NCBI GenBank assembly: GCA_008501585.1 | Contig: QQUN01000020.1 | Coordinates: forward strand, 31,713-95,712 | Direction of reading: 5' to 3' | DNA length: 64,000 bases | From: Pseudomonadota bacterium | Lineage (GTDB): Bacteria; Pseudomonadota; Gammaproteobacteria; Burkholderiales; Rhodocyclaceae | Shown here: piece by piece, positions 1 through 8,669 of the stretch | Layout: the number at the start of each line of letters is the position of its first letter | Position numbering within the stretch: position 1 is the first letter of the stretch | Made by a program: the position numbers and the translations under genes | The notes under the pieces: generated by a model | Database searches by the model: none | Told to the model about the DNA's origin: nothing | The model's input: the letters and a program-made list of their open reading frames with translations, nothing else

Positions 1-951
1 GTCGCCAACCCGGACATCGGCGTGCAGACCGAGGCGATTGAGGGTGTCGTCGATGCGGCGGGCGCGGACCGGATCGAGTTCGAGCGCGGTGAGCGTGATG
101 TCGGCGCGTTCGAGCAGGTGGGCGCTTTTGCCGCCGGGGGCGGCACAGGCGTCGAGGACGCGGTCGCCGGGCCGGGGGGCGAGCCACTGCGCTGCCCATT
201 GTGCCCCGGCGTCCTGGACCGAGAAGTGGCCGTCAAAGAAGCCGGGGATTCGGTCGACCGGTACCGGCGTATCGAGCAGGAAGGCGCCGTTGTCGAGGCG
301 GCGATGCCCGAGACCGGCCGCGGTGAGGGCGTCGGCGGCCTGGTCGGATGTGGTCTTGCGCAGGTTGGCACGCAGCGCCATGGGCGGATGCTGGTTGCCG
401 GCATCGAGGATGGCGGTCCAGTCGTCGGGGTGGGCGCGACGAATTTTGTCGATCCACCAGTCGGGATGGCAATAGCGCGACGGGGGCTGGCTGTCGAGCG
501 TGGCCTCCAGCGCGGCGCCCTGGCGCAGGACATTGCGCAGCACGCCGTTGGCCACGGCTTTGAGACCGGGGGCATGTGCGCCGATGGCGGTGACGGCCTG
601 GTCGACCACCGTGTGGGCGGTGTCGGGTCGGGTTGCCAGGCGGTGCAACGCGACGAGCAGGATGGCCCGCAAGCGGGTGGGCAGGGGCTTGGTCAGAAAG
701 CGCAGGAGGGTGGCATCGCCCCGGCCATGGGCGCGCAAGGTGCCGTAGGTGAGGTCGAGCACGGCGCCACGCACCGGTGCCGGCAACTCGCCAATGCGCG
801 CGTTCTGTTGCATCTCGGTGAGGGCCTTGCCGTCGATGACGCCTTCGATCAATGCGGCGGCGGTGTCGATGGCAAAGGCCAGGCTGTCGGGGACGAGCCG
901 GGTCGGGGCAGTGGGTTTGCGGCGCTGGCGGGGCGGGGTGGGTCGGGTCAT
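1..951 (-). CDS. rsmB: 16S rRNA (cytosine-C5)-methyltransferase RsmB, 3' end cut off by window edge
   Basis: RsmB (Sun) methylates C967 of 16S rRNA with S-adenosylmethionine. 317 codons are visible from an ATG at 951 with no stop before position 1, so about a quarter of a usual ~430-residue protein lies outside. The N-terminal third resembles the NusB-like RNA-binding domain typical of the family. SAM motif I (VLDACAAPGGKSAHLL) is near residue 260, and the catalytic PCS cysteine would be beyond the edge. The start overlaps the stop of speE by 4 nt (ATGA), so the two are probably translationally coupled. Family assignment rests on motif I plus the N-terminal domain. Confidence 0.9.
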   Translation of the reverse strand, partial: MTRPTPPRQRRKPTAPTRLVPDSLAFAIDTAAALIEGVIDGKALTEMQQNARIGELPAPVRGAVLDLTYGTLRAHGRGDATLLRFLTKPLPTRLRAILLVALHRLATRPDTAHTVVDQAVTAIGAHAPGLKAVANGVLRNVLRQGAALEATLDSQPPSRYCHPDWWIDKIRRAHPDDWTAILDAGNQHPPMALRANLRKTTSDQAADALTAAGLGHRRLDNGAFLLDTPVPVDRIPGFFDGHFSVQDAGAQWAAQWLAPRPGDRVLDACAAPGGKSAHLLERADITLTALELDPVRARRIDDTLNRLGLHADVRVGD

Positions 952-1820
952 GGGGCGAGCAGATCGCGCAGGTAGTTGGGTTGGGCAAAGGCGGCCCGGT
1001 GTGTGTCGCCGTTGTAGTACTGCAAGTGGTCGATGCCGCGCTGGCGCACGCGTGCGTCCACGGCTGACGGGTCGAGTGCGAGCGGATCGAGGGTGTCGGA
1101 TGCGCAGGCCATGCCCCACAGGCTGCCGTACAGCGGGACGTAATGAAAGTGCGGGCGAACGCAGGCAAAGACGCTGCGCAGGCGCTTGACCAGCGCAGCG
1201 ACCCGCTCGCCCTGGAAGACCGGGGCGCCGAGGTGGAGCGAGAGCGCCCCCTGGGGGGCGAGCAGGCGCTTGCAGTCGGCGAAGAAGGTCTCGGTGTAGA
1301 GCGCTTCGGCCGGGCCGATGGGATCGGTGAGATCGAGCACGATCAGGTCGAAGCGCTCGCCGTTGGCCGGTGCGGTGTGGCGGACATAGTGGAGGCCGTC
1401 GGCAATCTGCAGGTCGAGGCGCGGGTCGTCGAGTGCGCCGTTGTGAACCCGCGGCAGGTGCTGGCGGGCAATGTCGACGACCTTGGCGTCGAGCTCGACC
1501 AGGGTGACGTGTTCCATCGTCGGGTATTTGAACAGCTCGTCGGCAGAGCCCCCATCGCCACCGCCAATGATCAATGCGCGGGCGGGGGCGTCCTGGGGTA
1601 TGCAGGGGACGTGGATGAGATTCTCGTGGTAGAAGAACTCGTCGCCTTCGGAGGTCATGAAATAGCCGTCGAGCCGGAACAGGCGGCCGAACTGGGGGGT
1701 GTCCCACACTTCATAGGACTGGTACGGCGTCGTTCCGGACTCGATCAGGCGGCCCTGTTTCAGGTAGTGCCCGGCGTTGTCGTTGAGTGCCTCGGTCAGG
1801 CGGTCGTCGTCAGCGGCCAT
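948..1820 (-). CDS. speE: Spermidine synthase (polyamine aminopropyltransferase)
   Basis: SpeE transfers the aminopropyl group of decarboxylated SAM to putrescine in the cytoplasm. The 290-residue length matches the E. coli enzyme. The SAM-site glycine motif GGGDGGSADELFKYP lies near residue 87, followed by the acidic LVELDAKVVDIAR strand. The active-site loop reads LDLTDPIGPAEALYT where DSTDPxGPA is typical, which is a conservative variant. An AAGGA sequence lies 5' of the ATG. speD, which makes its co-substrate, is immediately upstream with an 18-nt gap, and rsmB overlaps downstream. The pair is a polyamine operon. Confidence 0.95.
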   Translation of the reverse strand: MAADDDRLTEALNDNAGHYLKQGRLIESGTTPYQSYEVWDTPQFGRLFRLDGYFMTSEGDEFFYHENLIHVPCIPQDAPARALIIGGGDGGSADELFKYPTMEHVTLVELDAKVVDIARQHLPRVHNGALDDPRLDLQIADGLHYVRHTAPANGERFDLIVLDLTDPIGPAEALYTETFFADCKRLLAPQGALSLHLGAPVFQGERVAALVKRLRSVFACVRPHFHYVPLYGSLWGMACASDTLDPLALDPSAVDARVRQRGIDHLQYYNGDTHRAAFAQPNYLRDLLAP

Positions 1821-1838
1821 CGGGGCGCATCCTTGCTC

Positions 1839-2225
1839 TCATGCGGTTGCGGGGAGTTCGCCCCGCATGACGTCTTTTTCCATCACTTCGGCCGGTTGCA
1901 GCAGGGTGATCAACTGCTGGAAGACGGCACGGGCGCGGTCGCTGTTGTCGCGGGAAAAGTTGCAGACGTAGACATCGAGGGTGACCGCACGGGTTTCGGG
2001 CCAGGTGTGGATGGCCACATGCGACTCTGCCAGGACCACGGTGCCGGTGACGCCGGCCTTGTCGCCGTTGTCGTGGCTGAATTGATAGAAATAGGCGCCC
2101 AGTGGCGTCAGGCCCGCGTCTTTGCAGAAGTCGACGCAGCGTGTTTCGAGCACATCGCGATCCAGAAGTACGGCGGGTTCGCAGTCGCACTGGTACAGAT
2201 CGGCAATGAGATGAAGACCTTGCAT
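1839..2225 (-). CDS. speD: S-adenosylmethionine decarboxylase proenzyme
   Basis: SpeD decarboxylates SAM through a pyruvoyl group made by self-cleavage and supplies SpeE downstream. The start at 2225 gives 128 residues beginning MQGLHLIADLYQCD, the usual size of the short bacterial (Thermotoga-like) class. The cleavage motif ESHVAIHTWPE places the serine at residue 68, the histidine at 73 and the cysteine at 88, with the same spacing as Ser63/His68/Cys83 of that class. An in-frame ATG at 2300 would add 25 unconserved residues and run into the parS-like site, so I prefer 2225, which has GGATGGGGA just upstream. Confidence 0.93.
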   Translation of the reverse strand: MQGLHLIADLYQCDCEPAVLLDRDVLETRCVDFCKDAGLTPLGAYFYQFSHDNGDKAGVTGTVVLAESHVAIHTWPETRAVTLDVYVCNFSRDNSDRARAVFQQLITLLQPAEVMEKDVMRGELPATA

Positions 2226-2292
2226 GGCATCCCCATCCAATGTTGGAAAAACGTTGGATTTTAACACCTTGGGGGAGGTCGGGCCGTCTGGT

Positions 2293-2308
2293 GGTTCCAC
2301 GTGAAACA
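2293..2308. promoter_or_regulatory. parS: parS-like ParB-binding site (14/16 match)
   Basis: GGTTCCACGTGAAACA matches the parS palindrome TGTTTCACGTGAAACA at 14 of 16 positions. The right half-site is perfect and the left has two changes. It lies between the TSUP gene and speD, about 0.8 kb from a perfect copy. Confidence 0.7.
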
Positions 2309-2324
2309 GCGGCGCAGGTGGTGC

Positions 2325-3089
2325 TCAGGCGAACATGTCCCACGCCATCCGCGCAATGAGGGCTGACACCACCAGCAGGAAGAATCGGCGGACAAAGCGC
2401 GTGCCATGCTTGAGCGCCATGCTGCTGCCGGTGATGGCACCGGCGAGGTTGCAGGCCGCCATCAGCAAGCCGACCTTCCAGAGGATGGCGCCGCTGCCGG
2501 CAAAGAAACTGATGGCCGCAAGGTTGGTTGAAAAGTTGAGAATCTTCGCGCTGGCCGATGCATGCAGGAAGTCCATGTGCAGCGCGCGGATCAGCAGGAA
2601 GATGAAGAAGCTGCCGGTGCCGGGACCGAAGAAACCGTCGTAATAGCCAATGGCCAGGCCGATGATGATGATGCGGCCTTGTGTCGTGCGAACCGGCAGG
2701 GCGTCACCCGCGTCGGTGCCGAAGTACGGGCGCAGATAGGTGTAGAGCGCGACGGCAATGAGCAGTACGAGCACCACGGGCCGGACAAGCGAGGGGTTGA
2801 GGTAAGCGACGGATTTGGCGCCAAACCAGGCGCCGATGAGCGCGGCGGCAGCGCCGGGGAGTATCACGCGCCAGTCGAGTGTGACGCGACGTGCATACTG
2901 GACGGCGGCGCTTGCCGTGCCGACGATGCTGGCGATTTTGTTGGTACCGAACAGTGTGGCGGGCGCGTGTTGGGGCAGGCTGGAGAACAGGAGAGGGATC
3001 TGGATCAATCCGCCGCCGCCGACCACCGCATCCACAAAGCCTGCAAAAAATGCCCCTGCACCGAGCAGTAGCCAAAGCGCGTCTGTCAT
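2325..3089 (-). CDS. TSUP-family (TauE/SafE) sulfite/sulfonate exporter-like membrane protein
   Basis: A 254-residue protein with about eight predicted membrane segments, starting MTDALWLLLGAGAFFAGFVDAVVGGGGLIQIPLL. The glycine-rich first-helix motif GFVDAVVGGGGLIQIP and the second-half motif GYYDGFFGPGTGSF are the paired repeats of the TSUP (TauE/SafE, YfcA-like) family, which moves sulfite, organosulfonates or related anions. The substrate cannot be read from sequence. It sits alone between two parS-like sites, on the same strand as speD downstream and mnmE upstream, so it may be transcribed from its own promoter in the parS interval. Confidence 0.88.
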   Translation of the reverse strand: MTDALWLLLGAGAFFAGFVDAVVGGGGLIQIPLLFSSLPQHAPATLFGTNKIASIVGTASAAVQYARRVTLDWRVILPGAAAALIGAWFGAKSVAYLNPSLVRPVVLVLLIAVALYTYLRPYFGTDAGDALPVRTTQGRIIIIGLAIGYYDGFFGPGTGSFFIFLLIRALHMDFLHASASAKILNFSTNLAAISFFAGSGAILWKVGLLMAACNLAGAITGSSMALKHGTRFVRRFFLLVVSALIARMAWDMFA

Positions 3090-3100
3090 GTCATTCCGGT

Positions 3101-3116
3101 TGTTTCACGTGAAACA
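3101..3116. promoter_or_regulatory. parS: Perfect parS site (ParB-binding centromere)
   Basis: TGTTTCACGTGAAACA is an exact 16-bp palindromic parS consensus. It lies in the gap between mnmE (ending at 3166) and the TSUP gene (starting at 3089), about 4 kb from the DnaA box at 6956. Origin-proximal placement is typical of chromosomal parS; the parAB genes are not in this window. Confidence 0.95.
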
Positions 3117-3165
3117 GCGAGTGGGGTGTGGTGCGTTTGCGGTGTGGCGGCAGGCGGTGCCGGAG

Positions 3166-4512
3166 CTACTTGCCGATACAGAAGCGGGAGAAAATCTCAC
3201 CCAACAAGTCGTCGGCGGTGAACTCCCCGGTGATGTCACCAAGGGCATCGTGGGCTTCGCGCAACTCCTCGGCCATCAACTCCAGGGCATCACTTCGGGC
3301 CATGGCATCGCGGACGTGTTGCAGGGCCCGGTTCAGTGCCGTGATGTGGCGCTTGCGGGCGAGGAAAACGTCTTCCCCGTGGGGGTGCCAGCCGGCCAGT
3401 TTGAGAAGGTGATTGCGCAACAGGGCGATGCCGTCGCCGGTCTTGGCCGACAGGCGAATCCGGGTCGTGGTGTCGTCTTCAGACAGCAGGGTGTCGACAC
3501 CGGCCAGATCGCATTTGTTCTCGACCGTGATGCGCGCGACGCCTGACGGCAAACGGGTGTCAATTGCCTCGTCTTCGGGCGTGGCCCCGGTGCGCGCATC
3601 GACCAGCCGGATAATGACGTCAGCATCGGCAATTTCCTTCCAGGTGCGCTCGATGCCGATGCGCTCGACCGTGTCGCCGGTGTCGCGCAGGCCGGCAGTG
3701 TCGATGATGTGCAGGGGAATGCCGGCCAGCTGGATGGTTTCCTTGAGCGCGTCGCGGGTGGTGCCCGCGATATCGGTGACGATGGCGCGTTCATGGCCGG
3801 CGAGCTGATTGAGCAGGCTGGACTTGCCGACATTGGGCTGGCCCACGAGAACCACATGCAAGCCCTGGCGTAGCAGGGCGCCTTGCTCGGCGCGGTCGAG
3901 CACATCGGCCAGCGATGTGGCGATGGCCTCCATGCGCTCCATGGCGCGTGCCGCGGCGAGGAAGTCGATCTCCTCTTCGGGGAAGTCGAGCGTTGCCTCC
4001 ACCAGCATGCGCAGGTCGATCAACTGATCGCGGACCTTGGCGATGGCTTCCGAGAAGGCGCCGCTGAGCGAGCGCACGGCGGAGCGGGCGGCGGCCACGG
4101 TAGAGGCCTCGATCAGGTCGGCCACGGCCTCGGCCTGGGCCAGATCGAGCTTGTTGTTGAGGAAGGCGCGGCGGGTGAACTCGCCGGGTTCGGCGAGCCT
4201 GGCGCCAAGCGACTGGGCGCGGTCGAGCAGCAGTTGCATGACCACCGGGCCGCCGTGGCCGTGCAGCTCGATGACGTCTTCGCCGGTAAACGAGTGCGGG
4301 GCGGGGAAGTAGAGCAGCAGGCCTTCGTCGATCAGGCGGCCGTCGGCATCATGAAAGGCACAGAAGCTGGCGTGACGCGGCGGGGGGATTTGGCCATTGC
4401 CGAGGGTGGCGGCCAGTGCGCCCAGCGCGGGGCCGGAGATGCGCACGATGCCGACGCCACCGCGCCCGGGCGCGGTGGCGATGGCAGTGATGATGTCAGG
4501 TCTTCTGCCCAC
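3166..4512 (-). CDS. mnmE: tRNA-5-carboxymethylaminomethyluridine synthesis GTPase MnmE
   Basis: MnmE acts with MnmG to modify U34 in the wobble position of certain tRNAs. At 448 residues it is of usual length. The N-terminal formyl-tetrahydrofolate-binding domain contains [17 protein letters not shown]. The inserted G domain has G1 GQPNVGKSS near residue 224 and the TAGLRDT switch. The C-terminus ends FCIGK, the diagnostic CxGK motif with its catalytic cysteine. The start overlaps the yidC stop by 17 nt, keeping the classic rpmH-rnpA-yidD-yidC-mnmE string intact. mnmG is not downstream here. Confidence 0.97.
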   Translation of the reverse strand: MGRRPDIITAIATAPGRGGVGIVRISGPALGALAATLGNGQIPPPRHASFCAFHDADGRLIDEGLLLYFPAPHSFTGEDVIELHGHGGPVVMQLLLDRAQSLGARLAEPGEFTRRAFLNNKLDLAQAEAVADLIEASTVAAARSAVRSLSGAFSEAIAKVRDQLIDLRMLVEATLDFPEEEIDFLAAARAMERMEAIATSLADVLDRAEQGALLRQGLHVVLVGQPNVGKSSLLNQLAGHERAIVTDIAGTTRDALKETIQLAGIPLHIIDTAGLRDTGDTVERIGIERTWKEIADADVIIRLVDARTGATPEDEAIDTRLPSGVARITVENKCDLAGVDTLLSEDDTTTRIRLSAKTGDGIALLRNHLLKLAGWHPHGEDVFLARKRHITALNRALQHVRDAMARSDALELMAEELREAHDALGDITGEFTADDLLGEIFSRFCIGK

Positions 4513-6136
4513 TTTCGATCATCTTGGTGATCTGCCACTGCTGGGCGATCGACAGGGTGTTGTTGACCACCCAGTACAGCACCAGGCCGGCGGGGAAGAA
4601 CAGGAACATGAAGGTGAACACGATCGGCATGGCCATCATCACCTTGGCCTGCATCGGATCCGGCGGCGTCGGGTTGAGGCGCATCTGGATCAGCATGGTG
4701 GCGCCCATGATGACCGGCAGGATGAAGTACGGATCCTTCACCGACAGGTCGGTGATCCAGCCCAGCCACGGCGCCTGGCGCATCTCGACGCTGCCCAGCA
4801 GCACCCAGTACAAGGCAATGAAGACCGGGATCTGCACCAGGATCGGCAGGCAGCCGCCGAGCGGGTTGATCTTTTCCTTCTTGTAGATCTCCATCATCTC
4901 CTTCTGCATGCGCGCCTTGTCATCGCCGTGCTGCTCCTTGAGGCGCTGCAGGCGCGGGCCGAGGGTGCGCATCTTGGCCATCGATTTGTACGAGGCGGCC
5001 GAGAGCGGGAAGAAGATCAGCTTCAGGCAGATGGTGACCAGGATGATGGCCCAGCCCCAGTTGCCGGTCAGGTTGTGGAACCACTGCAGCACCCAGAACA
5101 GCGGTGCGGCGATGACCGTCAGCCAGCCATAGTCGACCACCAGGTCGAGACCCGGGGCGATGGCTTCGAGGTGCGCCTGCTCCTGCGGGCCGGAGTAGAG
5201 GCGGGTGCCGACCGTGGCGCTGGCGCCCGGTGCGATTTCCTCGACCGGCAGGATGGTGCCGGCGGTGTACAGGCGGTCGTTGATCTTGCGGGCGAAGTAC
5301 TCGCGCTGCACACCCTGCTCGGGCAGGAAGGCGCTGACGAAGTAGTGCTGCACCATCGCCACCCAACCGTTGTCATCCTTCTTGGCGAACTTGGCGCTGC
5401 CGTCGGCGATGTCTTCGAAGCTGACTTTCTGGAACTTGAGTGCGTCGGTGTAGAAGGCCGGGCCGGTGAAGGTGCTCACGCCCATGGCTTCGGTGGTCTC
5501 GGCCGCCTCGCCGTCGCGCTGGAACTGGAAGTAGGCATCGGTGCGCACCGGCGCGTCGCTGCCGTTGCGGATCTCGTAGGCCACGTCGATGACGTAGCTG
5601 TCGCGATGGAAGGTCAGCAGCTTGCTGACGCTGACGCCGTTCTCGGCCGGCGCCTCGAGGCGCACAGTCAGGGACTTGGCGTCGGCGGCCATCACCTGCT
5701 CGCCTTCGGGCAGGGTGAAGCGCGTCTTGTGATTGGGCAGGCCCTGGCCGGTCAGGCCGGACTGCGCGGCATAGATGTGGCGGGTGCCGTTGTCGAGCAG
5801 GACATAGTTCTTGCTCTTGTCGGCCGTCGCCTTGTGGCGGGTCAGCTCCAGGCGGACGATGTCGCCACCGTCGGCAGACACGGTGGCCACCACCGAGTCG
5901 GTACGCACGGTCAGCGTCGGGGCGGAGCCAGTGGCCGCCGTCTCGACCGGCACGCTGCCGCCGTTGAGCTGGGTGCTCGCCTGCGGAATGGCGGTATCGG
6001 CACCGGCCGTCACGGCTGCGCCATTGGCGGCGACCTGGGCGGCCACCGGGGGCGCGTTGTGCTTGGTCCAGCCTTCCCACAGCATGAAGATGGAAAAGGC
6101 GAAGATCGTGAGCAGGATGAGGCGACGATTGTCCAT
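4496..6136 (-). CDS. yidC: Membrane protein insertase YidC
   Basis: YidC inserts and folds inner-membrane proteins alone or with SecYEG. The 546 residues have the proteobacterial architecture: an N-terminal signal-anchor ([20 protein letters not shown]), a large periplasmic beta-sandwich domain to about residue 330, and a C-terminal five-helix insertase core with [20 protein letters not shown]. The Ala/Thr-rich linker at residues 25-60 is normal for the family. It lies 24 nt downstream of yidD and overlaps mnmE, indicating one transcript. Confidence 0.97.
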   Translation of the reverse strand: MDNRRLILLTIFAFSIFMLWEGWTKHNAPPVAAQVAANGAAVTAGADTAIPQASTQLNGGSVPVETAATGSAPTLTVRTDSVVATVSADGGDIVRLELTRHKATADKSKNYVLLDNGTRHIYAAQSGLTGQGLPNHKTRFTLPEGEQVMAADAKSLTVRLEAPAENGVSVSKLLTFHRDSYVIDVAYEIRNGSDAPVRTDAYFQFQRDGEAAETTEAMGVSTFTGPAFYTDALKFQKVSFEDIADGSAKFAKKDDNGWVAMVQHYFVSAFLPEQGVQREYFARKINDRLYTAGTILPVEEIAPGASATVGTRLYSGPQEQAHLEAIAPGLDLVVDYGWLTVIAAPLFWVLQWFHNLTGNWGWAIILVTICLKLIFFPLSAASYKSMAKMRTLGPRLQRLKEQHGDDKARMQKEMMEIYKKEKINPLGGCLPILVQIPVFIALYWVLLGSVEMRQAPWLGWITDLSVKDPYFILPVIMGATMLIQMRLNPTPPDPMQAKVMMAMPIVFTFMFLFFPAGLVLYWVVNNTLSIAQQWQITKMIESGQKT

Positions 6137-6160
6137 CGAAACGAGACCGTAGTTAGCAGG

Positions 6161-6370
6161 TTAGGGAACCGGGTCGTGCCCGCCGTGACACCAGGGGTGA
6201 CAACGCGAGACCCGTTTGGTCGCCAGCCAGCCGCCGCGCAGGGCGCCGTAACGGCTGATGGCTTCGACCGCGTATTCCGAGCAACTGGGAACGAACCGGC
6301 AATTGCTGCCCAGCATCGGGCTGATCGCGTAGCGATAGGCCTTGAGCAGGGCAAGCAGCAGTGTTTTCAT
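6161..6370 (-). CDS. yidD: Membrane protein insertion efficiency factor YidD
   Basis: A 69-residue membrane-associated protein that assists YidC-dependent insertion. It has the conserved [21 protein letters not shown] core with three cysteines and ends [13 protein letters not shown], the family's usual Cys-Pro/His-Gly-Gly-xDP tail. Its ATG overlaps the rnpA stop by 4 nt (ATGA at 6367-6370), so translation is probably coupled to rnpA. Confidence 0.95.
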   Translation of the reverse strand: MKTLLLALLKAYRYAISPMLGSNCRFVPSCSEYAVEAISRYGALRGGWLATKRVSRCHPWCHGGHDPVP

Positions 6371-6738
6371 CCCGGTAGTCGCCTCAGCAGGCCAGACAGA
6401 TCCTCGTGCACGCTGGTGCGTGTGGCGTCCGTCAGTGGCCGGTGCAGCCGGACGATCATGTCCAGCGCCGGTAGTGTGCCACGTTGCAGGCGAAAACCCT
6501 CGCGGACCACACGTTTGATGCGATTACGCTCGACCGCGCGCCGTGCCAGTTTCTTCGCCACCACCACGCCGAGGCGGGCTGTCGTGCCGCCGTTGGGGCG
6601 GAAATGCACGATAAGATAGCGACCTTTTATTGCACGCTTAAATGCAAAAACGGATGAATACTCATCCGTTTTTCGCAATCGGTAAGCGTCGCGGAAATGA
6701 AGATCAGGCTGATCGGCATCCGGCGACCGGTCGTCCAC
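6367..6738 (-). CDS. rnpA: Ribonuclease P protein component
   Basis: RnpA is the protein subunit of RNase P, which trims tRNA 5' leaders. The signature RNxxKR appears as [15 protein letters not shown], with [17 protein letters not shown] near the N-terminus. A GTG at 6738 immediately follows the rpmH stop (TGAGGTG) and gives 123 residues, the usual length. An in-frame ATG at 6780 would add 14 residues and overlap rpmH by 41 nt; overlaps of this type exist in some bacteria, so it is possible but less likely. Confidence 0.93.
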   Translation of the reverse strand: MDDRSPDADQPDLHFRDAYRLRKTDEYSSVFAFKRAIKGRYLIVHFRPNGGTTARLGVVVAKKLARRAVERNRIKRVVREGFRLQRGTLPALDMIVRLHRPLTDATRTSVHEDLSGLLRRLPG

Positions 6739-6739
6739 C

Positions 6740-6874
6740 TCAGACGGCGAGGCGATGACGGCCTTTGGCCCGACGGGCACGGATCACGGCGCGACCACCG
6801 CGGGAACGCATGCGAACGAGAAAACCATGGGTGCGCTTGCGCTTGATAACGGAGGGTTGGTAGGTACGTTTCAT
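6740..6874 (-). CDS. rpmH: 50S ribosomal protein L34
   Basis: A 44-codon gene starting [19 protein letters not shown] and ending GRHRLAV, the near-invariant L34 sequence. L34 is a small basic protein of the large ribosomal subunit. It is the first gene of the leftward rnpA-yidD-yidC-mnmE operon and is divergent from dnaA, the standard origin arrangement. An AT-rich leader upstream (6875-6960) holds the divergent promoters. Confidence 0.98.
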   Translation of the reverse strand: MKRTYQPSVIKRKRTHGFLVRMRSRGGRAVIRARRAKGRHRLAV

Positions 6875-7134
6875 GTTGACTAGCCAAGTGTTAAGTCAAA
6901 CCGGGGATTTCAACCTAATCACCTTGTTTTGTCAACGATTCTTTTTGGACGGGCTTGTGGATAAGTCTGTCGTGCCGGGGTAGAATCGTCCTTTGCCTGC
7001 CAAGCCACCAGCGCAAGCGGTTCGTCAGAAACCGGCGGCAGACTTCCCGAGAAACAGAGAACGGCCGTGGCCCACCGGCGTGGCCGGTACGTACACGGAC
7101 CATGTTCCCACATCGATGTGACCCACCAAAGCTC
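6875..7134. other. rpmH-dnaA intergenic region, candidate oriC and divergent promoters
   Basis: This 260-bp gap separates divergent rpmH and dnaA. Its left part (6880-6960) is clearly more AT-rich than the surroundings, with CTTGTTTTGTCAACGATTCT, and it holds one perfect DnaA box at 6956-6964. A good -10 hexamer TAGAAT is at 6981-6986, about 150 nt before the dnaA start. I found only one strict DnaA box, so the full origin may also use weaker boxes or another gap such as dnaN-gyrB. Confidence 0.6.
6956..6964 (-). promoter_or_regulatory. Perfect DnaA box (TTATCCACA)
   Basis: TGTGGATAA on the plus strand is the complement of the consensus TTATCCACA. It lies just upstream of the -10 hexamer at 6981, overlapping where a dnaA -35 would be, so bound DnaA could repress its own gene. 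This fits the known autoregulation of dnaA. Confidence 0.85.
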
Positions 7135-8595
7135 GTGACGCAAGACTTCTGGACCTTCTGCCTGACCCGCCTGCAGGGCGAGTTGCCGCCTCAGCAATTC
7201 ACCACCTGGATCAAGGCCCTGCGCACCGATGAGGGTGCGTCGGCGGATGCGGCTGCGCCGGCAGTTCACCTGGTGGCGCCGAACCGGTTCGTGTTGCAGT
7301 GGGTGCGCGAGCGCTATGTGCGCCGCATCGGCGAGCTGGGTGAGGAGTTCTACGGCGCCCCGACCGAGGTGGCCCTGAGCCTGCCGGTCAATGGCGAGGC
7401 CGTGCGTCGGCCATTGCGGGTGGCTGCGCCGACGGCGTCTGCCCCTGCGCCGGCACCCGCTCCGGCCGCGGTGCCGGCCGTGGCGCCGGTGGTTGCCATG
7501 GCGCCGCCGCTGGCCGAACCGGTCAAGGCCGAGCCGGCGCGTCGTGCGCCTGCGGCGGCTACGTCGGCCTACGACAAGACCCGCCTCAACCCGGACTTCA
7601 CCTTCGACACCCTGGTCACCGGCCGCGCCAACGACCTGGCCCGTGCCGCCGCCATGCAGGTGGCCGACAACCCCGGCGTCTCCTACAACCCGTTGTTTGT
7701 CTACGGGGGGGTCGGCCTCGGTAAAACGCACTTGATCCACGCCCTCGGCAACGAGGTGTACCGGCGCAACCCCAAGGCGGTGATCCGCTATGTGCACGCC
7801 GAGGACTACTACGCCGACGTGGTGCGTGCCTACCAGCAGAAGAGCTTCGACGTCTTCAAGCGCTACTACCGCTCGCTCGACGTGCTGATGATCGACGACA
7901 TCCAGTTCTTCAACAACAAGAACCGGACGCAGGAAGAGTTCTTCCACGCCTTCAATGCGCTCACCGAAGCCAAGAAGCAGATCATCATCACCTGCGACAC
8001 CTACCCCAAGGATATCCAGGGCCTGGAAGACCGGCTGATTTCCCGCTTCGACTGGGGCCTCACCGTGCAGATCGAGCCGCCCGAGCTCGAGATGCGCGTG
8101 GCGATCCTCAAAAAGAAGGCCGAGAGCCACGCCGTGGCGCTGTGCGACGACGTGGCCTTCCTGATTGCCAAGAACCTGCGCGCCAACGTGCGCGAGCTCG
8201 AGGGCGCGCTCACCAAGGTGGTGGCCTTTGCCCGCTTCCACAGCAAGCAGATCACGCTCGACGTGGCCAAGGAAGCGCTCAAGGACCTGCTCAATGCGCA
8301 CAACCGCCAGTTGACCATCGAGCACATCCAGAAGACCGTGGCCGACTACTACAAGATCAAGGTCGCCGACATGCACTCCAAGAAGCGCACCCGGGTCATC
8401 GCCCGGCCGCGCCAGGTGGCCATGGCGCTGGCGAAAGACCTGACGCCGATGAGCCTGCCGGCCATCGGCGACGCCTTTGGCGGACGCGACCACACCACCG
8501 TGCTGCATGCCTGCCGAACCATCGCCGAGCTGCGCCGCAACGACACCCAACTCAACCACGACCTGCACGTGCTCACGCAGGTCCTGCGCGGCTGA
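7135..8595 (+). CDS. dnaA: Chromosomal replication initiator protein DnaA
   Basis: DnaA binds DnaA boxes, melts oriC and loads DnaB. A GTG at 7135 gives 486 residues starting [18 protein letters not shown], which matches the family N-terminus. An in-frame ATG at 7102 would add 11 residues and cannot be excluded. Domain I is followed by an Ala/Pro linker (about 95-145). The AAA+ core has Walker [10 protein letters not shown] near residue 193 and Walker [11 protein letters not shown] near 250. The domain IV signature is [12 protein letters not shown] near the end. dnaN follows after 74 nt. Confidence 0.97.
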   Translation: MTQDFWTFCLTRLQGELPPQQFTTWIKALRTDEGASADAAAPAVHLVAPNRFVLQWVRERYVRRIGELGEEFYGAPTEVALSLPVNGEAVRRPLRVAAPTASAPAPAPAPAAVPAVAPVVAMAPPLAEPVKAEPARRAPAAATSAYDKTRLNPDFTFDTLVTGRANDLARAAAMQVADNPGVSYNPLFVYGGVGLGKTHLIHALGNEVYRRNPKAVIRYVHAEDYYADVVRAYQQKSFDVFKRYYRSLDVLMIDDIQFFNNKNRTQEEFFHAFNALTEAKKQIIITCDTYPKDIQGLEDRLISRFDWGLTVQIEPPELEMRVAILKKKAESHAVALCDDVAFLIAKNLRANVRELEGALTKVVAFARFHSKQITLDVAKEALKDLLNAHNRQLTIEHIQKTVADYYKIKVADMHSKKRTRVIARPRQVAMALAKDLTPMSLPAIGDAFGGRDHTTVLHACRTIAELRRNDTQLNHDLHVLTQVLRG

Positions 8596-8669
8596 CGCGC
8601 ATTTGATCGCCAGGCTCTAGAATGCCGATGCGATACAACAAGAACCCGATTCACGGAGATTGAACGACG

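Noticed and set aside
2226..2300. Longer speD start at 2300
   Set aside because: Adds 25 residues not found in the family and overlaps the parS-like site.
4397..6619. 740-codon plus-strand open frame opposite yidC, yidD and rnpA
   Set aside because: Antisense shadow of well-supported genes.
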